Positions 11,026-20,048 of a stretch of DNA of 64,000 nt are shown here, in pieces. The DNA comes from Stentor coeruleus (Eukaryota; Ciliophora; Heterotrichea; Heterotrichida; Stentoridae): the NCBI GenBank assembly GCA_001970955.1, contig MPUH01000128.1, forward strand, positions 1 through 64,000, read 5' to 3'. The notes under the pieces were generated by a model. That model saw only the letters and a program-made list of their open reading frames with translations. It made no database searches and was not told the DNA's origin. Numbering within the stretch: position 1 is the stretch's first letter; each line of letters opens with the position of its first letter. A program made the position numbers and the translations under genes.

Positions 11026-12756
11026 ATGGTAGATTCTCCAGCCCAATCACTTGAAGTATTATTAGAAGACCTAAAAAGTGATGATATTCCAAAGAAAGCT
11101 AATGCGATGCGGAACATCACAATAATAGGTAATGCTTTAGGTTTTGATCGTTGCAGAAACGAGTTAATTCCTTATCTAAATGAGTTTCTTGATGACGATG
11201 AAGAAGTTTTAATAGCCATGGCCGAAGTGATTCCTAAGCTTTTTGACTGTGTAGGGGGAAGAAATCATGCATATATTCTCTTAGAAACATTAGAAAAACT
11301 ATGTGCTATTGAAGATTTCCCAGTATGTACAGCTGCAATATCGAGTTTTAAGCAACTCTTAACATCAATAGACTGCAATAAATACGAAATCCTATTTTTA
11401 GACCAAATAAACCGGATGAATAGTTCTGAATGGCTAAACTCAAAACTAGCCCTTTGTACTATTCTCCCATTAATAATAAAAGATTTATCCCCAGAAGGCC
11501 AATCAGTAGTCTTAGATATTTTCCGTTCGCTTGTTACAAATTCTAACCCCCAAGTTCGAAAACAAGCCGCAGAGAACTTTAAATTTTTTATAGGCAAAGT
11601 TTCTCCAAGACAAGAAAGTAATTTACAAGATCTTCTTGGGTTAATTGGTGTAGATAAAGAAGATTCTGTGAGAATTATAGCTGTTGAGGATTTACTTAGC
11701 CATTTTACAGTAGTTGGAGTTAAGAATAATTCCTCATTAATGCCTGTATTTAGAATGCTTATGGATGATAAAAGCTGGAGAGTTAGGTATTTGATTGCAG
11801 AAAAACTTCCTGATTTCGCTAGTGTAATGGCAAATGAACAGAAATCAGCAGTTTTAGTTTTAGCTATGAGTAAGTTTTTACAAGATAATGAACCTGAAGT
11901 ACGTACTGGAGCATGTAGGAAACTAGTAGATTTTTGTAAACTTATTACATCTGATGAAATATTAGTTCATATAATCCCTGTGTTATCTCCTTTAATTTCT
12001 GATGTTGAATACGTCAAGGCAACTTTTGCAAATAATATCGTCAAACTCATGCCATTGGTTGGGAAAAATCATAGCACGCAACATTTACTTCCATTGATTT
12101 TAGAAATCCTCAGAGACAACTCTGCTGAAATTAAAATATGTATTTTTTCTGACTTGGAAGGAATATTTTCAGTTGTTGGAGCAGAAAATTTATCACAGAT
12201 CATCATGCCAAGTCTTGAAGAATTAGCTGAAGATAAACAATGGAGAATTAAACTTAAAATCGCCCAATGTTTTCCATTACTTGGTAAACAACTTGGAGTT
12301 GAATTTTTTGAAGAACATTTTTTACCGGTTTTATTGAAATTTTTATTTGATAGTGTTTATTCAGTTCGTAATGGGGTCACACTTGTTATTAAAGATTTGT
12401 TTGCTATATTTGGGGCGAAATGGATTGAAAATAATATAGCAAAAGAAATGTTAGAGAAAAAAAATGATGATATTTATTCAAGAAGATTAACGCTTATACT
12501 TTTTATAAAGACTTTGGCTTCTTCATTTTCTACTGACTTTTTAATAGGTATGATAATACCTTGTATTAATGATATGGCAAGTGATCATGTTGCGAATATT
12601 AGGCTAAATGTTGTCAAAGTTGTTAAGGAAATCTATGGAACTGTGAAAGATGCACAGGCTAAAGACTCTCTTAAAATCACATTGCGTCTTTTAAATAAAG
12701 ATGAAGATACAGATGTGAGATTTTATGCAGAGCAAGCACTTCGCGTCTGTGGATAA
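11026..12756 (+). CDS. PP2A scaffold subunit A (HEAT repeat)
   Basis: This 576-residue protein is built of tandem HEAT repeats along its whole length, close to the roughly 589 residues of PPP2R1A. Characteristic segments include RNITIIGNALG near the N-terminus, repeat helices ending SVRIIAVEDL, WRVRYLIAEKLPDFA, PEVRTGACRKL, WRIKLKIAQCFPLLG and VANIRLNVVKVVKEI. The A subunit is the scaffold on which the catalytic C and regulatory B subunits of protein phosphatase 2A assemble in cytosol and nucleus. There is one uninterrupted exon. No missing repeats are evident. It is divergent from eRF1, with only 157 bp between the starts. Confidence 0.95.
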   Translation: MVDSPAQSLEVLLEDLKSDDIPKKANAMRNITIIGNALGFDRCRNELIPYLNEFLDDDEEVLIAMAEVIPKLFDCVGGRNHAYILLETLEKLCAIEDFPVCTAAISSFKQLLTSIDCNKYEILFLDQINRMNSSEWLNSKLALCTILPLIIKDLSPEGQSVVLDIFRSLVTNSNPQVRKQAAENFKFFIGKVSPRQESNLQDLLGLIGVDKEDSVRIIAVEDLLSHFTVVGVKNNSSLMPVFRMLMDDKSWRVRYLIAEKLPDFASVMANEQKSAVLVLAMSKFLQDNEPEVRTGACRKLVDFCKLITSDEILVHIIPVLSPLISDVEYVKATFANNIVKLMPLVGKNHSTQHLLPLILEILRDNSAEIKICIFSDLEGIFSVVGAENLSQIIMPSLEELAEDKQWRIKLKIAQCFPLLGKQLGVEFFEEHFLPVLLKFLFDSVYSVRNGVTLVIKDLFAIFGAKWIENNIAKEMLEKKNDDIYSRRLTLILFIKTLASSFSTDFLIGMIIPCINDMASDHVANIRLNVVKVVKEIYGTVKDAQAKDSLKITLRLLNKDEDTDVRFYAEQALRVCG

Positions 12757-12886
12757 TTAGTTATTATTTTTGTAGTAAAGGCGTATTAATGTATTTATTT
12801 GATAAATATATTGTAAACTACTATTCGCATTATCATCCAGCTTCTATTTTCATCTTCATTAATTATTTTATTTTATTATTTTAATA

Positions 12887-13868
12887 ATGGAATCAACATG
12901 TCTAAGAACTTCAACCTTAACAAAATCAAAAGACAAAAAAGGTAACACTATTATAAACCAATACACTTTATTCAAAGATCTTGGCGAAGGTGGTTTTGCA
13001 TTAGTTAAGCTGGCAAAGTGTGAAAATCGGTCATATGTAATAATCAAAAAGGCTGTGAAAATTTTTAAGAAAGAAGTTCTTCGAAGGAAAAGGGAATTTA
13101 TAAATTCTTCTGAAGGGCGAATGATTGTTAAAAATGCTTTAGAAGATGTTTATAAAGAAATCGATATAATAAGAAACTTAGATCACCCAAACATTCTTAA
13201 AGTTCATGAAATCATAGATAACGATGAAAGTTCAAAACTATATTTAGGTAAATTATTATTCAGTACTTGATTACTGTGAAAAAGGAGCATTACTTGATTG
13301 GGTTCCTGAAACACGGAGATTTAAATGTTCTTGGGATTCATCGTCTATTAATGAAGGATTATTTAAAAGGATTCTTATTCAACTAACTCAAGGGCTTTTT
13401 TATTTGCATAGTAATAAAATACTTCACTGTGATCTTAAACCACAGAATATAGTTCTTAGTCAAGATTATATGGTGAAAATTGCTGATTTTGGCCAAGCTC
13501 TCAGAATGGGTAGCAATGATACGGTAAATAAAACTCATGGAACATATCAGTTTATGTCTCCTGAAAGCGTAGCAGGTATTCAATAAATAGCAAAAGGATC
13601 GTTTAATGGAAAATCTGCAGAAGTTTGGGCACTTGGAGTTACTATGTATAGCTTTGTATATAAAGTTCTTCCATTTGACGGTGAAAATCTACATGATCTT
13701 ATGCAAAGTATCGAAAATAATCCGTAATTTTAATGTAGTGTTATTTTTCCTGCTCAGCCACCTGTGACAAGAGATATTAGAAGAATACTTGAATTACTTT
13801 TAGACAAAAATCCGCGTTCCAGAATTACATTAGAACAATTATTACAAGACCCTTGGTTAACTAGCTAA
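12887..13868 (+). CDS. CaMKK-like serine/threonine protein kinase
   Basis: Four exons join over introns at 13248-13263 (16 nt), 13576-13590 and 13724-13738 (15 nt each), giving 311 residues: almost only a kinase domain. Features in order are the glycine loop GEGGFALVKL, AVKIFKKEVLRRKREF with the VAIK-type Lys near residue 58, the EIDIIRNLDHPNILKVHE helix C, LYLVLDYCEKG hinge, HCDLKPQNIVL, IADFGQAL, GTYQFMSPES, and SAEVWALGVTMYSFVYKVLPF. The order and the FVY and PVIFP segments resemble CaMKK, the kinase family that activates AMPK and CaMKs. The HRD arginine is Cys (HCD), so it is a non-RD kinase and may not need activation-loop phosphorylation. No calmodulin-binding tail follows the kinase core. 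It ends 54 bp from the convergent channel gene. Confidence 0.92.
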
Positions 13869-13922
13869 TCATTTCTTTTTAAAAAAAAATCGTATTAAGC
13901 CTATTTTAATCTAAAAGTCAAA

Positions 13923-15803
13923 CTAGTTTTTAAGAGTACTGAGAATCGTAGTGAGATCAGTATTCAATCTGGCAAACTTATCTGCTATTTCTTGAAGGTC
14001 TTCAAGTTTCTTTTTCCTTGGAATTTGTGAAGTTTCAATAAGTCCTTTAAACTCCTCTTCCTCTTCAGGTTTAAGTTCATTACTAAAATCCATATACTCT
14101 TGTGAAATACCTTCAAACTGAGCTTCAAAGTTTTTATCATTATTCTCGTTTTCATTACTGGCTTCATCGATCTTTTCTAAAAACTTTTTCCTAATAAAAG
14201 CTCTTCTTTGAGCTTTTTTCAACACTTCAGGAAATTGAATTAAAATATTGCAATAATCAATTTCATTTAAAATGAAAAACTCGACAACTCTTGATGCGGA
14301 TTTATAAACAAATGAAGATTCTTCTTGAAATAGAATCAAGTCTTCAGCAAAATGACTTTGATTAGGGAAAACAACTAAATTTTTTTCGTTACTATTTGTT
14401 ACTAAAACACCACCTGTGCTGATGAAAAATACTTCTGTTGGGTGTTGATCAATTTCAATTATGACAGTGTTTTTTTTAACTACTTGGCGAGGTTGCATAT
14501 GAGAAATTATTTTGTAGGAAAATGACTTCTCGGCGTTTTCAAGGAAGGATGAAAATTTTTTAATTTCTTCTTCGTAGATGTAATCAAGAAATGATTCTCG
14601 AAGTTTTTGAGGCATTCTCATAACATAACTTGATTCTAATAATGTACTTAATTGCTCATTCTTCCATGTAAATTTAAAGTATTCAATAATTTTCGCTTCT
14701 AACTTGTGCTGCATATACCTTCTAGAATTAGAGCTGTCTAATTGAAATAGCCATCTATTCAAATCACTTTCTTTCTCACTACCTGAATAATGTTTTTTAC
14801 TATAATCTGAAACAAATGTTGTTACTTTTCCCATTAGATAGGCGAAAAAAACAATTCCCTGCATTTGTACAAACATAGTAAAAACTACTTCATCATCTGT
14901 CTTTGGAGTTATATCGCCATAACCTACTGTAACAAATGTAACAACTGTCCAATAAATTGAAGCAACATATGTCTCATAATTATTTGGAAAAGGTTTAGTC
15001 ATCCATGTTGAATTTACATCATATGGTTCAATAACAACTATATAAATCCACATGCATGCAATAAGATGAATACCCAGGCCAAGTTTTGTTAAAAAATTTA
15101 AGACTTGAATCAAAACCATACTTTTTTTCCATTCAGCTCCATGTTGTTCGGAACCAACAAGTGTTGAAAAAAGTGTTTTAAAAGCAGGAAAGATTTTAGT
15201 CGCATGCAAGTATCTTGGAATTTTCAGCCAATACAAATGAGGATTTATAAGATAGAATGGAAAGCAGGCTATGAGGTCGAATATAAACTTCCTTTTAATA
15301 TAATATTTAGCAATATCTTTATGAGTTTCAATAAGAGTAATATCAATTTGATAAGCTGAGAAAAAAGTTAGAGCTATATCAATTAAAAGAAACATATCAA
15401 ATACTAACTCATAGCTAATTAGTACCTCTGGAAGTTTATTGCAGAAAGCGATTCTGTAAGGAATTACAATACAAAAATATAGCATAAGCATTGCTACAAT
15501 AAAATCAAACACTTGCTTCCACACATCTTCTGGATAGATAATAAAAGGTTTTTTTTTAGGAGGAGCTGAACTACTTGCTTGCTGCTGCAAGTCCATAAGA
15601 TTTGTTTGCTTGGATATATCTTTAGCTCTATATAAAAATTACACTTCAACTAAATATTCTAAATTCCTCAGCATTCTTATTTTCTTCCACCTGTCAAGTG
15701 CAGCTTTCTTGTTTACAGCTTTCAAATTTCCAACAATATTTTGTGCGAAACTGTTTAATGAGTTATTGTTTGGTCTATGCTTTGCATGCTTCCCTTTTTT
15801 CAT
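13923..15803 (-). CDS. Voltage-gated-like potassium channel with cyclic-nucleotide-binding-homology domain
   Basis: Two exons, 15803-15643 and 15627-13923, are joined over a 15-nt intron (GTAATTTTTATATAG on the coding strand), giving 621 residues. The first exon adds 64 basic residues starting MKKGKHAKHRPNNN, preceded by in-frame stops, so the ATG at 15596 is internal. Six membrane segments follow: S1 about residues 90-113, S2 about 123-146, S5 about 223-254, and a pore with the potassium filter TVGYGD at 287-292. S4 is poor in positive charges, arguing against steep voltage sensing. After S6 come a C-linker and a cNMP-binding-homology beta roll; the usual phosphate-binding cassette (FGE...RxA) is replaced by FAEDLILFQEESSF, so ligand binding is doubtful, as in EAG-type channels. 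A charged coiled coil ends the protein. Likely a ciliary or somatic membrane channel. Confidence 0.9.
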
Positions 15804-15940
15804 CTTGAAAATTATAATCTATTACTTCATAACTAGCAGTTTTATCTAATGGTTTCTGTTATAATAAAATTATATAAGGTTTCATAAACAAACTTTTAAA
15901 ATTACTTATAAATATTCTATATAATTGTTCCTAATTATAA

Positions 15941-16390
15941 ATGCAATATACTCCAGACCAACAAGGAATGTTGGCAATAAAGCGCTTAAGTGCAAAAGCA
16001 ATCTTACCTACACGTGGTTCAGTCCATGCTGCTGGATTGGATTTATATGCTTCAGAAGGTATGATCGTTTCTAAAAACTCAAGAGCTTTAGTAAAAACAG
16101 GTCTTTCATTAGCTATACCTCCTTTCCATTATGGTCGAATTGCTCCAAGAAGCGGATTAGCTTTAAATAGTGGAATTGATGTTGGTGCTGGAGTTATTGA
16201 TTCTGATTATAGAGGAGAATTATGTGTTTTACTTTTCAACTTTGGGGAAAATGATTTTATTGTGTCTGAAGGAATGAGAATTGCCCAACTTATTATTGAA
16301 AAGATTCTTATGCCTACAGTTGTTGAAGTAGATGATCTTAGTTCTACTGAAAGAGGTGGCGAAGGTTTTGGAAGCACTGGAACTCATTAA
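15941..16390 (+). CDS. dut: Deoxyuridine 5'-triphosphate nucleotidohydrolase (dUTPase)
   Basis: This 149-residue trimeric-type dUTPase hydrolyses dUTP to dUMP and pyrophosphate, keeping uracil out of DNA and feeding thymidylate synthesis. All five family motifs are visible: HAAGLDLYAS, GRIAPRSGLA, GIDVGAGVIDSDYRGE, GMRIAQLI and the C-terminal glycine-rich arm RGGEGFGSTG. There is no targeting peptide. The coding end and two adjacent stops (TAA TAG) lie inside a 63-bp tandem duplication, so a second, apparently untranslated copy of motif V follows the gene. The start is 137 bp from the divergent channel start. Confidence 0.97.
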   Translation: MQYTPDQQGMLAIKRLSAKAILPTRGSVHAAGLDLYASEGMIVSKNSRALVKTGLSLAIPPFHYGRIAPRSGLALNSGIDVGAGVIDSDYRGELCVLLFNFGENDFIVSEGMRIAQLIIEKILMPTVVEVDDLSSTERGGEGFGSTGTH

Positions 16391-16464
16391 TAGGCTAAAT
16401 TTTAGTTCTACTGAAAGAGGTGGCGAAGGTTTTGGAAGCACTGGAACTCATTAATAGGCTAAAT
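16339..16464 (+). repeat. 63-bp tandem duplication over the dUTPase 3' end
   Basis: Two adjacent 63-bp copies, 16339-16401 and 16402-16464, appear identical. The unit carries the last codons of dUTPase including motif V, the stop codons and the first bases after them. There is no N between the copies, unlike the five duplicated contig joins elsewhere, so it may be a real duplication. Confidence 0.9.
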
Positions 16465-17687
16465 TTATCAATAAGCTAGATGAAGTTATTTTAAATCGCC
16501 CATTATTTTAGCTTGGGTGGTAATATTTTGTTATAGTTTAAAAACCAAAATTGAAATTTTTGTACCATAGATAAAGGGCATTGTCAAAAATCAAAGGAAT
16601 GGGATGATTGTGGAGAATTAGAATAATTGTTTGGAATAATTTTTAAGATTATTAGATAAATTAGGCTTATAGATTTATAAATATAATGAAAAATAATTCC
16701 AAACATAAAAACTGAATTGTGATTTATAAACCGGATTATCAGTATATTAATCACTCAATAGTATCCTGACTTCAGTTAGATGTTACTACTTAAATACTTG
16801 AGTACTCACACATAAACTTCATATCTAAAAATCATGAGTAAAAATTAACAGCAATTTTATCTGAAGCATTTTTTGATAGCTTAGAGTTTAAAGTCAACAA
16901 TTACTTTCTCCATTTAATCAATTAAAGTTTTGGAGAAATTAAATTTTATTTAAATAATCATCCTTATAATATACATCTTATGGCAAAGTTCAAGATCATT
17001 ATTAGTCTTTTTATCTATTATTTTAAGCAATATCAAAAACTAACTTAAATAAAAGATAGAGTATTTCAAAGATGAAAAAAAAGTTTTAAAAGAGAATAAT
17101 TAAAGGTAGAATTATACTATATCATTACATTATTTCTTTGTTTTGTTAAGATTTTTCATATTCTTTTGCTCTCAACTATCTTATTCATCCCATTTAAATG
17201 TTATAAGTTATATCTATCTTCAATATCGTATTCTAAAAATAAATATGCCTTTGATATAAATGTAAGTACCAGAAAATTATAAATTCATAAGTAAAAAAAC
17301 AAGAATAAAGATATTAAGATCTTAAGGGGAATTTTATTAGGTAAAAATTGCTTAAAATTATTAACCTAAAAGTCAAAATTGACTTTCCTTATATAAAAAA
17401 TCGACTTTATTTCCAAAACTATGAAAAATATTCTTTTCTAACAAAAATCTGTTATAAGTTTAACATTTCATGCTGAAAAAGCTTAATTTTCTAGCCAAAC
17501 CAACTTAAAATCTTTTCTTCTTAATTGCTTATAATTTTATTCAAACAAAAAAGTTTTAAACCCATTTCAAACCAGCCTTCAACTTTTTCTTTCATATTTA
17601 AAAGTTGGCATAACATATAAAATAAGCTTTATTCTGAGAAATATTCATAATCAGTAGATTAAATTTGAAGGATGAACTTAGAAAAAT
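16465..17687. other. 1.2-kb gene-poor region
   Basis: No reading frame of note, tRNA or repeat was seen. The first 220 bases are G-rich on the + strand (downstream pattern of dUTPase). From about 16730 the composition is mixed, before becoming C-biased towards the carboxypeptidase start. The mixed middle could hold an untranslated transcript, but nothing in it is recognisable. Confidence 0.5.
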
Positions 17688-17701
17688 ATGCAGGCAATTA
17701 A
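17672..17701 (+). promoter_or_regulatory. Possible nine-codon upstream ORF overlapping the carboxypeptidase start
   Basis: ATG at 17672 opens a frame of nine codons (MNLEKYAGN, stop TAA) that runs over the main start at 17688 in another frame. If it lies within the transcript it could lower initiation at 17688. The transcript start is not visible. Confidence 0.3.
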
Positions 17702-19895
17702 AAATATATACCTGTATGAAGATCCACTACCTCTTGCTATACCACTTCCTAAGAAAGGTTACTCACTTGAAGCTGATATGCTTTTAGGATGGCGTCCTAA
17801 GTTTATCAAGACTCCTATTTTGCTATATTATAACGATGAGCTGTACATTGACTTACCCAAGAAATCATGTCCAATTGTATACCAAGGTTACCGCCCTAAG
17901 GACAGTTTTGCATTCAACTCACAACTCACAGATAATTCTCCAGACTGTTATCCTTACGACTTCGCTGATAAAAGCTTAACAGCATACACATTTCTGAATA
18001 AAAACAAAACTACGCAGTCAGAACCAGATGGAATGACAAAAGAGGCTCCAGCTGAAAGTTTGATTTTTGACAGCAAATTTGAAGGGGGGAATCTTGACCA
18101 AGTTGTCATGATAAACTCTAATGAATACGACCTTTATATGCGTCCTGATACAAATACTGGTAGTCACATGCATTGGTTTTACTTTTCTATGAGAAACTTT
18201 CAAAATTTACAGGCGATTAAATTCAATGTTGTGAATATTTCAAGAAGTTCCCCACTTTTCAAAGCTGGGATGAGACCAAAAGGATATAGTTTTACAAAAG
18301 TTGAACGTGGAGAAAGTAGTGGTTGGGAATATGTTGGTGAAAATGTAACTTTTGGCACAAGTAAATTGAATAGGTTTCTCGAACAAGGAAGTAAGAAAAT
18401 TTTCTTTATGCTTAGTTTTGAATATAAGCCTGTGTGTATAGAAGATAAAGTTTGGCTTGCTACAACAAGTCCATATACTTTTACAAGACTTTGGAAAGTT
18501 ATAAGGTGTATTAGAAACGATGACTCCATATATCATGTATCACATATAAAAGTATCTACTCTTGGAAAAAGTTTGAGTCTTATTGATATACCTATGTTGA
18601 CAATAACAAATCCACATAGTAAACTTAAGAAAAAAATTGTTATAGCAATTGGAAGGGTACATCCTTCAGAAACTGTTGGATCATGGGTTATTGAAGGGTT
18701 TTTTAGATTTATTGCAAGCCGATGTCAAGAAGCTAGGAAACTAAGAGATAAATTTATATTCAAAGTAATACCTATGTGCAATCCTGATGGCGTTGTTATC
18801 GGAAATTCAAGAACCGGGCTTAGTGGAGATGACTTAAACCGTTGCTACTTGAATCCAAGCGAAAAATTTCACCCGGAAGCTAAACTAATAAAAGATCTTA
18901 TTGAAAAATTTACTAAAAGCGGGAATAAAGTGTATATGTTTCTAGACTTCCATGGACATTTCTGCAAGAAAGGAAGTTTTATGTATGGACCATCATATCC
19001 TTTACATGATATTAACTATTTTCAGACCAGAATCATCCCAAAACTCTTAAGTGAAAGGACAAGCATTTTCCGTTACCATTCATCAAGGTTTATTCTCGAA
19101 AGGTCGAAAAAAAGCACAGCACGAATGGTCATGTGGAAAGAATTCGGTATTACCAACGCCTATACCCTTGAAACCTCATATTTCTGCTACCTCAACAAAT
19201 CTCGAGAAACTGAAGTTTTTTATATTGAAGACTTTTACATCCTTGCTGAAAAACTTGCAAGAACCATTTACGAATTCTACACCCTACAAAAACATGAACG
19301 TAAAATCCAAAAAAAAAAAGCTAAAGAACGATCATTTAAAAAACAAAAACTCATACCAAAATCAAGAGAAGAACGAGTATATGAAAATACCCCAGCAGAT
19401 TTAGAGTCTGATGATTCATTATTTGAATCACTACCTTTTAATTTAGATGTCCAAAGTACTAATTATGCTAGTAAAGTCCCTTCAGAAATAATATTACCAT
19501 TAAATATTATAAAAGAAGATTTTGTTGAAAGAAATATAGAAGAAATTATACAAATGATTAAACAAGATTGTAGTGAAGGTGAAGAAAGTGAGTCACAAGG
19601 TTCAGGAAGTGAGTCTGATGAAATTAAAGAAACGATAGAGTTACCACCTCTTGATAAAAGTCGTGTGAATATTTCAATACAAGAGATTAGTATGCAAAAA
19701 AAAATAGGGGATGAATATAATAAAACGAAAAAAAAACTGGTACTTAATGAGAAATTTGCTAAGAGGCTAGAGAAAATAAGAGAGAAAAGGAGGATGGCTA
19801 AACAGAAAAAAGATAAAGAGAGGTCGAGTTTACCTTCAATTATAGCTAAGGTTTCTACGAATATTAGATTGAAAGGGATTGAGCATAGAGACTAA
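17688..19895 (+). CDS. Cytosolic carboxypeptidase (M14, tubulin deglutamylase family)
   Basis: This 735-residue M14 metallopeptidase is of the CCP/AGBL group. An N-terminal beta-rich CCP domain (about 115-280, including WFYFSM and NLQAIKFNVVNI) precedes the peptidase. Zinc ligands are in GRVHPSET (His and Glu) and LDFHGHF (His); substrate residues lie in CNPDGVVIGNSRTG and SGDDLNRC; the catalytic Glu is in YTLETSYF. All key residues are present, so it should be active. CCPs remove glutamate from the C-terminal tails and side chains of tubulin, tuning ciliary and cortical microtubules, which fits a heavily ciliated cell. The last 200 residues are a charged, K/E-rich tail, unusual compared with compact AGBL proteins. 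There is a single exon. Confidence 0.93.
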   Translation: MQAIKNIYLYEDPLPLAIPLPKKGYSLEADMLLGWRPKFIKTPILLYYNDELYIDLPKKSCPIVYQGYRPKDSFAFNSQLTDNSPDCYPYDFADKSLTAYTFLNKNKTTQSEPDGMTKEAPAESLIFDSKFEGGNLDQVVMINSNEYDLYMRPDTNTGSHMHWFYFSMRNFQNLQAIKFNVVNISRSSPLFKAGMRPKGYSFTKVERGESSGWEYVGENVTFGTSKLNRFLEQGSKKIFFMLSFEYKPVCIEDKVWLATTSPYTFTRLWKVIRCIRNDDSIYHVSHIKVSTLGKSLSLIDIPMLTITNPHSKLKKKIVIAIGRVHPSETVGSWVIEGFFRFIASRCQEARKLRDKFIFKVIPMCNPDGVVIGNSRTGLSGDDLNRCYLNPSEKFHPEAKLIKDLIEKFTKSGNKVYMFLDFHGHFCKKGSFMYGPSYPLHDINYFQTRIIPKLLSERTSIFRYHSSRFILERSKKSTARMVMWKEFGITNAYTLETSYFCYLNKSRETEVFYIEDFYILAEKLARTIYEFYTLQKHERKIQKKKAKERSFKKQKLIPKSREERVYENTPADLESDDSLFESLPFNLDVQSTNYASKVPSEIILPLNIIKEDFVERNIEEIIQMIKQDCSEGEESESQGSGSESDEIKETIELPPLDKSRVNISIQEISMQKKIGDEYNKTKKKLVLNEKFAKRLEKIREKRRMAKQKKDKERSSLPSIIAKVSTNIRLKGIEHRD

Positions 19896-20048
19896 TGTTT
19901 TAATGTTAATTAATATTGGAGAATAATATGCTATAGATTAAGCTTTAAATATGGTTATTGTAGAATTGTAGATATTAAAATAGTTGTATTTAAATTTTAA
20001 TATGGAAAAGTTATTTGAATATTCAAGTTGGTATATTAAAGTTAAACT

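Noticed and set aside
15610-15849. 79-codon hydrophobic + strand frame
   Set aside because: It lacks an ATG start and is antisense to the first exon of the potassium channel, which reads through convincingly on the minus strand.
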